Part shown: positions 37,151 to 50,407 of the stretch, piece after piece
Position numbering within the stretch: position 1 is the stretch's first letter
Layout: the number at the start of each line of letters is the position of its first letter
Source: Tyto alba
Taxonomy: Eukaryota; Chordata; Aves; Strigiformes; Tytonidae
DNA: 64,000 nt
Assembly: GCF_018691265.1 (NCBI RefSeq)
Contig: NW_024881327.1
Location: 23,739,936-23,803,935 of the forward strand
Reading direction: 5' to 3'
Made by a program: the position numbers and the translations under genes
The notes under the pieces: model-generated
Told to the model about the DNA's origin: nothing
What the model saw: only the letters and a program-made list of their open reading frames with translations
Databases searched by the model: none

Positions 37151-38560
37151 TACTAAACTGAAACTAGAATATGACAATCTCAAAGAAACCAGAAATACCA
37201 TTTGTAATCCACTTTTATACTCTTCCCTGGTCGTTTACTACCGCTCATGGTTCAAGAGCAAATATCAGGCTATATGCTCTGAGTGCAGCCATTCTTATGT
37301 TCTATGGACCCATGCTAAATATATAATGATAAAAAGGTGTGTAATTTATGTTGTGGTGAAGATGACTGGGAATTATGTTGCCAGAATTCTCAGAAACAAA
37401 ATAAACATTTGGAAAAATGGATATAATTGGGCTTTTAAAATTGATATAGTCTTTGCAGTGTTTATAATACAACAGAGCTCCTATTGTCACAGTCACTGGG
37501 GAGGGAAGGATAGGAGACAGAAATCCTGGGCATCTTTGGGCACTCCTGATTTTGCTACACAAGGTTGAGCTGCTTTAGTCTGTAAGTGTCTTCAAATCAA
37601 ATAATCTGAGTGGGCAACTGCAGTGGTCACATCCCTTCTGGGTGCATGAATGGCTACAGTACAATAAAGGCAGCAGATCTGTGCCTCTCGAGGATCCCAA
37701 GAAAAGGAAGATTCTCACATTTCCAACCGTATTTACCTTACAGTTTTGGGTCTAGAAGTGCAAAATTCACATGGAGGAAGGCCCATAATTGTGCTGCAAT
37801 CCTTTCACAAGCACTAAAGTAATCTTCTCAAAAATATTATGCTGGAGTTAGAGTGGAAAGTTAATTTTAAAAATCATAAATATATGGTTTGTCTGTTCCC
37901 AGATGAAAAGATAAATCAGAAAAAAAAAATCATAGTTGGCTTGAATGCCATTTAAACAATTTATATAAAATGTCTTCATTCTGTATTAAGTTCTATGGGG
38001 AGAGTCCTCCAGCTAATTATTTAAAAAATACATATCCATACAACTATAAGTACTCAGAGCAAAGAGATTCAGCTCTGGATTAGGGAATGCAAATCAGCCC
38101 CAGGAATACAAGCAGCAAAACTAACAAGAGATTAGTATAGAAGCTACAGAGCTAACAGGGGATTATCTTTCATAAGCATTTACCAGTTTTTCATTATGAA
38201 CAAAAAATATGAAATAAAAGAAGGAGATGAGAGCAAAAATAACCATGAAGGAAAATATGCAGGGTAAAACTACTAAACTGTAGTTGCTGTGAATATATTG
38301 CACTGTATTTCTAAGCACACACCCGAACATACACTTCACACCAAACCTGCCTTATATCCAACCAGATGCAAGCCCAAGGTAAAGCAAGGTGCTTTAAATT
38401 AATTTCAAAGCCCCACCCACATTATTTAGCAGTTAAGTTTCAAGCATGCTTCTGTCCAGAGTTAGATGGAGTCCTACCATAAATAGATACAATGGGTTTG
38501 ATTTAGAAATTATAACAACAGCTAGGCACAGACCTTGGCTGATAGTACTTGTGTTCCCAG

Positions 38561-38584
38561 CGTGCGCACACACACACACACATG
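38561..38584. repeat. Alternating purine-pyrimidine (CG/CA) tract
   Basis: Starts cgtgcgc and continues as (AC)n to catg; strict alternation over 24 bases, a sequence type able to form Z-DNA. Confidence 0.85.
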
Positions 38585-41500
38585 AGAATACAAACCTGAA
38601 TAACCCATCAGGCACTAAGGACAAGAAGTTAGAAGGTTTGTGCAAATAACAGATCATATAAATAAAATGTTAAGACAGTGGTTTCCTAGGGAACTCTGGA
38701 ACTGGTGTGAGTGCAATTAAAATTTGTCCTGAAATGTGGAAACTGGCACCCAAAGTTTATTTTGACTGCACAATAGTAGAACTGCATTGGTTGTTACCTT
38801 ACATATACCATTTAAGTTTTATTTTCATATGTTCATAGTATTATTATATTTCACTTAAAAAAAAAAACCCATGCTCAATGTGCTGATCTGTACCATCTAT
38901 CTGCATGGGAAGTTTGAAAAGACTGAGAAAGCTGAATTCAGTTTAGAGAGCACCTCGCCCTAAATTATCAACAAGGTTTTTCTTGGAAGCTGAATGCTCC
39001 AGCTCTAAGATCTGCTTCAGTGGGAAGGAACATTTGCTCTGTGGGGTGGGTAGCAGATACCTTCCTGATAAGAAGCTTGGAACAGATTGTTATTGTGATT
39101 ATCAGACATACCCAACCTAATTTTCGTAGTCTTGCCTGAACTGGTTTTCTTTCAAAATATTGCTTTGACCTGCTTTTTAAATTTTTAGCTGTCAGTAATT
39201 GCATACTGGTTTCCATTCCAGAAGTAATAGGAAAGTTACAACACATAAGGGGTCTGAAAGATAATTGCAGTGTACTTCACGTCGTTTCCCAACAGGCAAC
39301 AAAACTGCAGTCCCTTAGAAAGTTCAGCATTGGAAGAAATAACCTCCATACACTGGCAAATGAATTAGGATACCTTCCCTTGGTAAAGTTGGGAGTGTAA
39401 GTAAAGCATAATACAAAAACAATGAAAATCACAGTTTATTACAGCCTGCTGCTACCATAGTGGATACATGTGAAACATCATATGTATCCATTTCTCTCCA
39501 TCTAAACCAACTATTTTGTCCTTAACTGTATAAGGAGTTAACACACTTGATGTTCATTTTACTCCTAACAAAAGGCACTTAAATTTCTAAACATTTTACA
39601 TTTTTAAATTTCAAGGCCTTCATCCCAGTCGTGTCTTTAGGTTGCAGACATTATAAGTTGAGCACCGTGCTGTATCACATTCACTAAACTTCAGGTACAT
39701 GTTTCTGATGATCTGGACTAAATTCACTCAGAAACATTTGGTCTTCACAAATATTTTGATGAATCATACCTGTCACAGATGAATTAGCAACATCCCAGAA
39801 GGATACTTAAGTAAATCTCTGTACCTAATTCTCCACTGACAGTGCCTTGCAAAGACCTTAAAATTAACGCAGAGGGCAAATGCTTTACCATCCCTATTTA
39901 GTAGATTGTTACATTGCCTTTGCACAGGTGTAGATGAAAATTATCCACACAAATTTACTTGGGATGCTAGATTAATTACATTTTTCAATTTAATTATGCT
40001 GACATAATATCTGTGACAGGCATATTGCACATTATTCTACTTTTGGGTCAGTCAGTCTCAAACCATTCATTTTTGAAGCCCCATCATTATTATGCCTGCA
40101 TTAAACTGAAGAGTGTATTTGTGATGGTGTCACACCTGAATGGTGCAGGTTAAGGAGGACATGGTGCTGTTTGCCAATCTATCTTCCTTCTGTTGCTATA
40201 GATAACTAACCTTCAAGACAAGCATGCCTGCATATTTTACTCAGATTTCTGTGTTTATTACTACTGAAACACAGAATAATATCTGCAACTGCAACTGCAG
40301 CACTACTTTTAAAACTTAAAAATCTAATCTTTAAGTCAAAAGAAATTATGTGGAATTTCCCGTGGAACCTGTAGAAGTAGATGTCCTGTCCTTATGGCAG
40401 TTCTGTGGGATGTAAGCATTTTAATCTTACAGGCATTACTGACAATCTCCTAAGAGTCTGCAAAAACAATTTCAGGCTGATGGCAGTTAAGCCTCCAATA
40501 CTGAGGTCACCTGTTTCTATTTAATTGTGATGTGACTGCTACAGTTATAACGCTCTACCACAACAATCACAAGATATGGTATCAGGCAATAACAGAAAAC
40601 AGCAGAGTTACTTAAGAGAAATCTGAAGACTTGGATTTTTAATTCCCTTAACATATGGTAAGTGAAGAATTCAGAGTCTTATTTTCAGAGTTTGAAGTCT
40701 CTTATATGCTGCTGAATAGTCTTGGCTTAAGTAAAGCTGTGAGTACTTCATATGCTATGCTCTGTTGAGTGTTCAAATTAATCTTCCTCCCCCCATGCCC
40801 CTCCTGAAAGGTAGAGTCAATAATGCCACCCGCTGTACTTTCTGGAAAATCCTTCCACCTACCCAATATTTGTACTGTGCTCACATTTCTTCTTTCATTG
40901 TTAAAAAGATGATAAGCCATTGTTTGTGGTGTGTTGCCTTGGAAAGACTCTGTATGTAGTTTCTGCTTGAACCTTGGGGTTCGGCTGGGTACTTTGGACT
41001 GTTTTTCAGGCAAGAAGGAGGGCACCTAAGATCTTGCTACTTCTGACACATTACTTTGACATATGGCTTACTAAGTCTCGGTGACTTACTACAATACACA
41101 CAGTTGGATGGCCAAATGCAGAAATAACCTTTAAGAGTGTTGATTTTGTACTTGATGGCTTGTGGAACAAGGCAAAATACTGACTTAAAGCCTTTACCAG
41201 ATTTGAATGCTGTAATTTTTTGATTTACACAGAGTAACGTTCTTTTAGTCTTAAATTACTTTCAAGTTAGTTTGAAGTAAAAGTTCTGACCATTAACAAG
41301 TCAAATTTATATGCAATAACAGAAGAATATGTGTGTGTTTTCCTCTCTAGCAGCAACTTGAACAATACTTGTGTCTGCACAAAGTCAACATATTTAGACA
41401 TTAAGGATGCTGGATACAAAAAAACCCCACATGATCTCAGTTGACTAGCTACTCATAATGCACTTAGGAATTACTTTTACTATGCTTTTTGTTTTTCATT

Positions 41501-42128
41501 CTTACAGGTGATTAACATTGCGAAATTATTTGATGTTTATTTTAAATCATTTGTGTGAGATTGTAATCTGTACGTGATTCTGGTTAAATTACTTGCAACA
41601 AATGCAGCACAGTCTCCTAACACATAGACCTCCGAGATCAGACAAGCAGTTATGTAAAACTTCTGCTCTGGAAGGCTTTTTCTCACTTACTTTTGTTTAG
41701 TTTTCAGCTCCTGATTGATATGTCTGGGTTTGTTCTCTGGTTGTTGATTACTTGTTTCCAGAAACCAAAGTCCACTTAGGTGGTTTAGGAAACTATAAGG
41801 GATCAGGAAAATGGCAAACTTCTATGGCTTCTGCAAATATGTTCCTGACCTTTCAGTTAGGTTGCTAATAAGGGGTAATACGGTGGCCACAACTGTTTGA
41901 ACAGCATTTTTCATTCAAACAGAATGATGATCATCATTTTGATTTTTCCCAGTTCCTTCTTCTTTTATCTGCCATAGGTGTTGTATATCAGCTGATGACT
42001 ACCGTCACTCCCCAGTAAGGTCAACCAACTGCAGGGACACTTTGCCCACTCCTCTTAAATGATGTTGGTTAGTAAAATTTACAGTGAGGATGAATTGTTT
42101 TGAATTGTTTTTCTGGCTTTTCTTTCCC

Positions 42129-42183
42129 CTTTTTTTTTTTTTTTTGGTTTTTTTTTTTTTTGTTTTGTTTTGTTTTGTTTTGT
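42129..42183. repeat. T-rich tract ending in (GTTTT)n
   Basis: T runs of over ten bases followed by four to five TTTTG units. On the minus strand this would look like an A-rich tail, with any retroposed body to its right. No known element was recognised there. Confidence 0.8.
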
Positions 42184-44329
42184 GAGTGACCGAGCATTTT
42201 GGGTTGTTGTTAAACCCTAAGACTTTGTGTGGTGACAGTTTTATTCTTCTCTCATGGTCACTTGAACCTGCCATTTGTATTCTTGTGGGGTGCTGGTTAA
42301 TTGTGCTAAAAATAAATTTTATTTTGGTTATTATTTGCTTATTTGAGAGCTTCCGCAGCAGTAGGGGAGTCTGCATTCTGGTGGTGGTGTACCTTGGGCT
42401 CTGGTGCTACTCCTTGGTAACATTAGGTAAGGACCATTTCCACTGCTTTATCTCCACCACACTACCATGTCAGTCACTCATAGGTGCTATGCAGAACTAG
42501 TTTCTTCTGCCAAATCAAGGTCACTGGCAGATCTGCCATGAACAGTTAATCCACTCTTATTTTTTGTAGGACTTGTGGAAGAAGTATCTCAATCTATTTC
42601 ATGTAAGTACTACTTCCAATAGAAATAACACATTGTTACATGATCAGCTGTTTATCAGGAGTAACGATGCCTCCCACTGATTCTTCATGTGGTACAAGTA
42701 CTTCTAGGATTGTCCACTGTCAGTGGCACAGCCTGAGCTCACCAGAGCAAGCGCATGAGATTCTTGCAGGTATGTGGAGCAGTGCAGGCACTTTAGCTCA
42801 ATGGTCCCACTGACAGTTTTCTCCAAGACCACTGTCACCTTCACTTCTTTTGAGGCATTAGGAGGTACCTCATTACTCCAAAAATGGCAAGGCAACATAT
42901 TTGAGCTGTGTACCCATTACCATCCACATAAACACATCTCTTAATTTACCCTTGCATCATAGAGTGTGTTTTTGCTGCTTCATTTCTTATGTGATATTTG
43001 GGACTAACTAAGATGCTGATGGTTCAAGATGACTTTACTATGGACTTTCTATACAATTTCTTGCTACGCAGTTTAAATCTAAATGTGGCAGACTTTTGGA
43101 AACATGAGGTTTTTCTGATGGTATTTCCCTACTTGTGTGCTTGTTTCAGTTTGCAAACCCAGTGTTCATTTTTTATTTTTATATTTGTTTATATATATAA
43201 TATATATTTATTTGTATTTATTAATATTTTAATACTTATTTTTATTTGAATATTTAACATTAAAAATGAAAAAAATGTAAGTACAGCCAGCTACTTTCTA
43301 AATCTGTCTAGCTAATTCTTGAACATACACTTGACTAAAAACTGTGTTGATACAGACACACGTGGTACACTCGCACATTGGTTTTGTTTGTAAGTTTTTT
43401 CCCTTTTACTTTCCTCTGACTGTTGAAATTCTCTGTGTTAAATATTGCAATACATAGCATAATACAAGAGAAACCAAGCAACACTGTTTTTTTACTATGC
43501 TCAGAAACTGTAGATGAGAGAGTATAAAGAAAGAAAAAAAATAGGCAATTTTCATCCAAAAGCTCCACATTAAAAAATTTGGGATGACAACCATAAAATT
43601 GTAAATGTCCTAGTGAAATTGAGGCAGGTGGCAATGACAGCTGTTTCAAAATCCATCAAAATCTTTGGCATTTTTTAATTATTGGGGATATAATATATCC
43701 ACATGGATTATATTCAGTTTTTGATGAGATTACAGTTTTGGTGAATAAATGTAACTGTGGATCTAATAAACTTGGTCTTTTGACAGTTTTTTTTTATGTA
43801 CAACAACATGTTTTTTTAACAAGTTAACATTAAGTAGCTTCAATAAAGTAGATCTAGAACAGCTATTTGTCATATATCAGAGTATTTGTTAATAAAAAAT
43901 CATCAAATTGGGATGCTTCTAGCAGGACTCTGCAGAGAACAGCTGAATGCTACTATTAAACATTTTTATTGCTGTTCTAGGAAAAGCCCCCACATCCTTA
44001 GACACACTGCTGACAAGACCTGGAGAGTGGTGATGATAACAAAACACTCACATTGAATCACTTGTATCACATAGTAGGCTGAAGATATTCAAGAAAATAA
44101 TGTTTTATAGATCTATAAAGAAGAATTGTGGTCCTTGGTCACAGACAGGGGAATCCTGAAAATAATTTAAGGGAGAAAACCAGTTCACTGTAACCTTAGT
44201 GTAATCTGATCCTTGGCTGTAGACAAAGAAGTGAGAACTTAGTCTCTCAGGGTGATATTGCTGACTTCAGTGTTGGAATGCTGCATATTCTACTGCTATT
44301 CACATTTAATGAATTCGAGAAGGCAGATA

Positions 44330-44775
44330 AAATAACCAAAAATTACTCAGTGCTGAGAAAATGCCTTAGAGGAAGAGACTTAAAAACTTAATCTGTTTAG
44401 CATCTCAAAAAGAAGATTGAAAGATGATCTGACACAATGCATAAGTATTTCCTTGAGGAGCAAATATCTGGCATTAGTCTTTCTACCTCAGCAAAGAAAG
44501 GCTTTAGTAAACCATAAGTAGAAGCCAGACACAGTCAAGGTAGAAAGGCAACATGCATTTTTAAAAAGAGGGATGTTTGTGTACTGATTCAAACTGAGGG
44601 AGAGCAACTGAGTCTAACTGTTGATCTTTGGTACAAGACAAAATGTCTCTTTATAAGCTATGTGTAAGTATATATATAAGCTATTGGCATCAACTGTCTG
44701 AAATTCAATGGTAGACATCATATATAAGGTCAGAGTAGATGATCTAATGTTCCCTTTTGGCCTTAAACACAAGTT
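44330..44775 (+). repeat. Old CR1 LINE 3' end
   Basis: In order: aacttaatctgtttagcatc, aaaaagaagattgaaagatg, gtctttctacctcagcaaag, aagtagaagccagacacagtc, and a 3' block gtcagagtagatgatctaat with ttcccttttggcc. These match the CR1 3' end shared by birds and reptiles ('ctcaatctgtttagctt.. gtcagactagatgatc.. cccttctggcc'). It ends about 70 bp before the LTR inserted at 44843. Confidence 0.72.
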
Positions 44776-44842
44776 AAAAATAACTTTCCCCCAAACCCTG
44801 TGAACATTAAGTATCAGACATACAAAGATAAATGACATCTGC

Positions 44843-45916
44843 TGTCGTGGTTTAGGCCTGATTGGCAGCCAACCACAATGCAGCAGCCCTCTCTCCCTTC
44901 CCCTCCGGCAATGAGAAGGGACAGAGAGCCAGGCTTGGGGTTCGAGATAGGACTGGGATGGGGAAAAATCCCCCTTTTATAATCACGAGCAAAAGGCAGA
45001 CTCGTTAGGGGAAGAAAAGAAAAGAACGTACATTTATTACAGACACTAAGAACACATAACAGAGTAGGACAGTGAGAAGCATTGCCACATCTTGAGAACA
45101 CCTTCCCCCCACCCCTCCTTTCTTCCCAGGCTCAGCTCTGCTCCCAATATCTCTACCTCCTCCCCCAGTGGCGCAGGGGCAGGGAATGGGGGGTGCAGTC
45201 AGCGCTGCTTTTTTTCTTCATCTTCGGTGAGGGGAGTGTCCGGAACTTGTTCCTCCTGCTCCATCGTGGTCCCCCTCTCACAGGAGACAGTCCTCCACAA
45301 ACTTTCTCCGACATGAATTCCTCCCATGGGCCGCAGCGTTCCCCACACTGCTCCGTCATGGGTCACTAACTTCCTCCGACTGGATTCCCTCCCATGGCTG
45401 CAGCCCTTCCCGAGCTGCTCTGGTGTGGGACTCCCCCGCATGCTGCAATCCTCCCAGCACTGAATTACAGCAGCGGGGCTGCCTTTTCCCACGAGACCCC
45501 GGCCTTCTTCAGGCACAGAACCTTGATCATCTGAGGAAGAGCAACAGGCCATAAATCAATGTCTGCTCCACCGTAGATCTCCATGGGTGGCAGGGGGGGC
45601 CGCCCTGCCGTCTCACCACAGGATACAGGGGGGTCTCTGCTCCAGCACACCTCCCCCCTCCTTTCTTCCTCCATTCCTCCACTGACCTTGGTGTTCACGC
45701 AGCTGCAGCAACTCCTCCTCACCAGTCCGACTGCCCGTCACAACGTCCCTTCTTAAATACGTTATCGCAGAGTCGCAGCTGATTGGCTCAATTTCCCAAA
45801 CATAAGTGGAGCTGATGTGGAGCTGGGGGAGCTTCGAGAAGCTTCTCACAGGGGGCTGCCCCGATAGCCCCCTCCCCTGCCACCAAAAAACTCCACCACT
45901 CACTCAACCCGGGACA
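44843..45916 (-). mobile_element. Solo LTR, GC-rich, with intact ends and TSD
   Basis: A 1,074-bp endogenous retrovirus LTR read on the minus strand: it begins TGTCCCGGGTTGAG (from 45916) and ends AAACCACGACA (at 44843). The direct repeat tctgc flanks it at 44838-44842 and 45917-45921. Promoter and processing signals lie in sense order: CCAAT (45782-45786), TATA-like TATTTAA (45753-45759) and AATAAA (45033-45038). There is no internal viral coding region, so homologous recombination probably removed it. Its terminal bases resemble those of the LTR near 50.4 kb. The several open frames inside it are not genes. GC and CpG content are far above the surroundings. Family assignment (ERVL-type, from the 5-bp TSD) is inferred. 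Confidence 0.85.
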
Positions 45917-45921
45917 TCTGC

Positions 45922-48900
45922 ATTCACTAGTGTGTTTCAGGTTAGATGCTAACAATTAGTTTAATTAGTAGATGCTAATAATATGCATCTAATTCTTTGA
46001 GTGTTAAACTTTATAATCAAAAGTCGGAGTAGAGTATTATGGCAAATACAGCTACTTAATTCATGTAATATAATCAACGCAAATGATGGTATATAAATTG
46101 AGTTAGTCTTGATGTGGTGAGGACAAAACCTGAGCAGCAACTACCCAGTGCAGTAAAATACAGTTCTGCTTCTGTATCAGCAAGAACAAGTCACTTGTAT
46201 CCTTCTTCAAGTTAGCAAGCGGATAACCAGTAGATGAGTTTTCACCACACATTGTCTAGGAATATGCTTGCTTCTACTCCTTAGTCAGATCCCACCTGTT
46301 AGAGCACAAACTATTTTCTTCAGCAGAAGAATCTAGTGCATGTAAAAACCCAAGTCCTTTTGAAAGGAACTCCGTTCAGCTATTCCAGAGCCCAGGCGTA
46401 CTTAACAGATCATGAGTGACCATACTGCAATGCATGCACGTCTTCTGCATCAGGAGGCTGGCAGCAGCAATGCCTGGATCCCACCTAACCTGCCATGTTA
46501 GGTACTCTCCCACCACATAACAGCATGCCAAACTAATCAATGTTGATCACTCAAAACTACCCAAAACTTTGGATCAGAGGCTATAAATTAATTTCAGTCA
46601 TTCTTCTTCCTTAGATGAATTAACTCTGTGCTGTTCTTTTGCCTCTGCTTGCCATTTATGTATTAAAACATAAGAATTAATCCAATTACTTGGGTGATTT
46701 AGCCATATAAAACAGAAGAAAATCCACATTCTTAAAATCATTTTTAGTAGACAATAAAACCTTAACTGGGTATCTTACCTTATATTATCCTAAAATACTA
46801 GTATAGGTAGTACTAGAAAAAAACATATGGAAATGTTTGCCAACCATAAGAAAATTGAGGATTTAATTTCAATTGTGACTCGTGCAAAATGATCTTCTCC
46901 TCATTTATGTATTTTCTTAAAGACTAAAAGTTAATTCTTTGAATGGACACATGCACTGTATTTTGCAGAGAAAAGAATGAATGCAAGAGATTAGCAAAAC
47001 TCAAAATTCATATGGTGATATTTTTCTCTGTGGTCAAATTTAAAAACATGGGTAGTGATAAGTCCTAATACCTAGAAAAGGCTATTTAATTTATAGATTT
47101 GTGTGATTTAAATTTGAAGCTTCCAGGCACATAATAATAGCTTGATAGTGCCTATAATAGAGTTTAAAGCCTGTGAAATCAACAGGAATTTTTTTGGCAG
47201 GTATTTATTGCTACATCAGAGTAATACTGAATGAAGAATAGAACTAGTAACAGTCTAGTTAAGAACAAGTCCCGTACAGTAAAAAGAAAAATAAATTTGA
47301 AACATTAGTATCTCCAAGACGAAACATGAATGCGAGACCTTAGTATTCCTTATTAAGATTCTATTTTACATAATTTATGAATAGGAATTAAGCTTATTTT
47401 AATGACTTTTGAAACATTTAATTGAAATATTTGTTGTATCTGAGTTTAATTTAAAAGCAAACAGTTTTTAAAGAAATTAATTAAAAGTATACACAATTAA
47501 AGATTATTCCTATGCCTGTATAGTAAGGTCCAAAACATATCAATTTCAGAAGCAAGTGCAAGACTTCATAGGTAGATTCTGATGAGCAACTCTATAACGA
47601 GAATTAAAGGGTTCATAATCAATATCTAAATTGCAATTGAGTGTTAATGACTAAGCTTAAAGACTTCACAGTTCAGAAACTGATGCAGGGAATTTGCCCT
47701 TGGGAATAAGTCGAGACGTTGCTTAGTTTGTTTCTAGAGGTAATTACTATTAACTTAGGGGTTTTCTCAGTAATGCCTCAAGGGCAAATGAGTAAATCAA
47801 GTGTGTTTTGATAATTTGCATATAAGGTACCTTCTTAATTGAATTTAGCCATAAAGTCAAGGCACTTGAATGCTGCTTGGGTAATTGATCTCCAAAGTGC
47901 ATCACCTATGTTCTTTCCTCTACATATTTCAAGTTGACATAGATGGCTTAGAAGATGCATTCTTCTTCTCCCACTTCCCTTTTGGGGCAGTCTCACACTC
48001 CTAGAAACGTAGAGAAGGAGAAATCCCTGTGCTCCACCAAGTCCAAAGGCTACAATTATGCAGTGTCCTTATGTAAGCCTCACAGGCTCTGGGTGAAGAG
48101 AAGTTGATTCCCCTCTCTCTCTGCATACATCTGCATAATTTATGAGCACAGTATGGCCCCTTGTGAGGTAATATACATCTGCTTTGCAAGAAAACCATCC
48201 TTCTTTAGCAGCATCTTTGAAGGTACTTGCCAGTGGCAAAAGGAGTCGTAGCTCTTAAAGAATGATCACAATGATCACTTCAATTACCAGTGAGCGTGCT
48301 GGGGCCCTAGCAAGATTGATCTGATCTTTTCTGAATTGTCAAGCCTTCACTGTAAAGTTGTATAACCTCTATTTCTACATTAAGAAAGATACTGCTGACT
48401 GAGGACTGTGCAACATCTTTGACTGTGAAACAAAGCACACAGACTATCATGGTTCAATCATTGACCTGTTATAAGAGTCAAAATGGGAATCACTTGTGCC
48501 TTAATTCCTCCTCTAAAACCAACGGACTGACCTGTTTTGAATGCACCTTCCAAAAGGCACATATGAAATGCAGCTGAATCAAGAAAAAATTCTTACTTCC
48601 ATGAACTATCTCCAAAGACATCTAAAAGATGCAGCTTTTGCTTTAGAGCAGTTCAGTGCTGTCCTCTTACTGCTCAACCTCTAGTACCATACAGAATTTT
48701 CCCATTATGGATATGTAATAGAAAAAATAGTTTAAATTTCTGAGGTAATTCTAGCCTAATAAAAATATATTAGTCTGTATGTAATTAAATAAGTCTTTGT
48801 ATAGCTCCTTTCTTTTATGGTTACTATGGAAGATACTGTAATTGTCTCATGATAAGAAGAAGAATACCCATCTTCTTACAAAGATTAGTGATAAAGTAGT

Positions 48901-50384
48901 GTTTTTCATGGTTTACGGTTCATACAACTACTTTACTAAGTTTCTAAAACAACCCCTACTAAATAGAAAGTGAAAAGGTTTGTTTAGTATACATCTCCAA
49001 ATATGACAAAGGCAACCCTTTCAACTAATTTAGATGGTTTGTAGTTCCTATAGCTAAGCTATTATTAATTACTAGCCTGTATACTCTGAATGTATACTGA
49101 AGGCAGACACATGTCATAACATGAATTAAAGAACGCATCTGAGAAATGGATACATAGAGTATTAAGGCCACAGGATATTAGCCCATATCTAGATGAAGTG
49201 TAGTTTACTGATCTGTAGCATTAAAAAAAACCCAAAACAAACAAACAAACAAACAAAACAAACAAAACAACAACAAAACAAACAAAAATAACAAAACAAA
49301 CCTGACCATTGCATCCAGATATGAACCTTTCAACTTGCCTGTCTCTATTCCCTTGCACTTCTGTTTTGAAGATGGTGTAGACAGAGATGTCTGCCTTCAC
49401 TTACTGGCTCATACACACAGGGCAGGGAACCTTTGGAAGTCAGGTAAGTTTGTGAGCAACTAACACTCATTACGAGTGCTAGTATGTGGCACTAGTACCA
49501 AGTAGCAGGTGCTGTAAATCACAGCCTTGAATGCTGTGTACTAATATCTGCTTGCAGACAAGCTCCCATATATCTTTTAATATAACTGGTAGGTTGAAAA
49601 TGTGTTGAACCTCTACATTGTTTAAAATGTCTTTCCACAAGGCTTTGCACAGACTACAATTGTTAACGCCAAGAACAAAAGAACACAAATACATTCACAT
49701 TTGAGGTTAGGACATAGATGCCCATCGAGTAACCTCTTTGATAACTCACTGGAAACCCTGAATGTGAAAAGATGGAAAGCTTTCTTTACAAGTATACAGT
49801 ATAGTTTGACAGTCTGCTAAGCACTGTCTTCTGTTACATACCATTGCCCAATAAGCCCTTTATATTCTTGAAACAACATAGAAGCTTCCCTGTAGATGAG
49901 AAAGTGTCAGTCTCAAGTAGGTAATTATCTGCTTCACCTAACTTTTATGGCAAGTTTCAACTCTTTTCCAGTGAGAAGCGATTCCTCCTAGAATTCAGTC
50001 CTGTCTCTTAGTTTTTCCATTTCTAGATAAGCATTAAGACAATCGGAGGTTTCTCTGCAACTCTACGTTTTTACTTTCTTACTGAGTCCTATGATAGGGT
50101 GTTGCTACCAAGAAAAAGTTTCTGTATATGGGATCTTGCTTCTGTAATATGCAGAAATATAAACTGTGACTGTTTCATGTTAACAATCCTAGTAGCACCT
50201 TTCCCCAGGTATCTAATCATATCAAATATAGAATTTTGAACTGGAAGTATAATACAACTTACTTTCTACTTTAAATGGTTGAATGGTTGACTATATTCTT
50301 AAAAATCAGATACTTTTTTTTTAAAAAACAAACAAACAAACAAACAAAAACATCCACAGTGTTGTTCCTATTCAGTGCTGCTGT
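45922..50384. other. Intergenic between two LTRs
   Basis: AT-rich, with a long A/C simple repeat at 49222-49302 ((CAAA)n type) and a second at 50326-50350. The section about 47.4-47.9 kb has many homeodomain-type cores (TAATTA, ATTAAT) and little sign of repeats, but its function cannot be judged here. No coding sequence is supported. Confidence 0.55.
49222..49302. repeat. (CAAA)n simple repeat
   Basis: About 80 bases of CAAA/CAAAA units with a few interruptions. Confidence 0.9.
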
Positions 50385-50407
50385 TGTCATGGTTTCACTA
50401 ACTTTGA

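Larger units (their letters stand above)
33958..44329. other. Intergenic, AT-rich, few old repeats
   Basis: Apart from the CR1 fragment at 36990, this holds only simple repeats: an alternating purine-pyrimidine tract at 38561-38584, an A run at about 38858-38867, a T-rich and GTTTT tract at 42129-42183, and an AT-rich tract at about 43160-43260. The largest open frame, 172 codons (plus, 37050-37568), starts in the CR1 fragment and has no recognisable domain. No exon of SGCZ or another gene was seen. Confidence 0.6.

Noticed and set aside
37050..37568. 172-codon plus-strand open frame, the longest outside GC-rich sequence
   Set aside because: It begins inside a CR1 fragment and has no recognisable domain or gene context.
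42184..42500. Retropseudogene body next to the T-rich/GTTTT tract
   Set aside because: The reverse complement matches no mRNA or small RNA I recognise, and no target duplication was found.
45082..45903. Several open frames on both strands near 45 kb
   Set aside because: All lie inside the solo LTR, which is noncoding; GC content explains their length.
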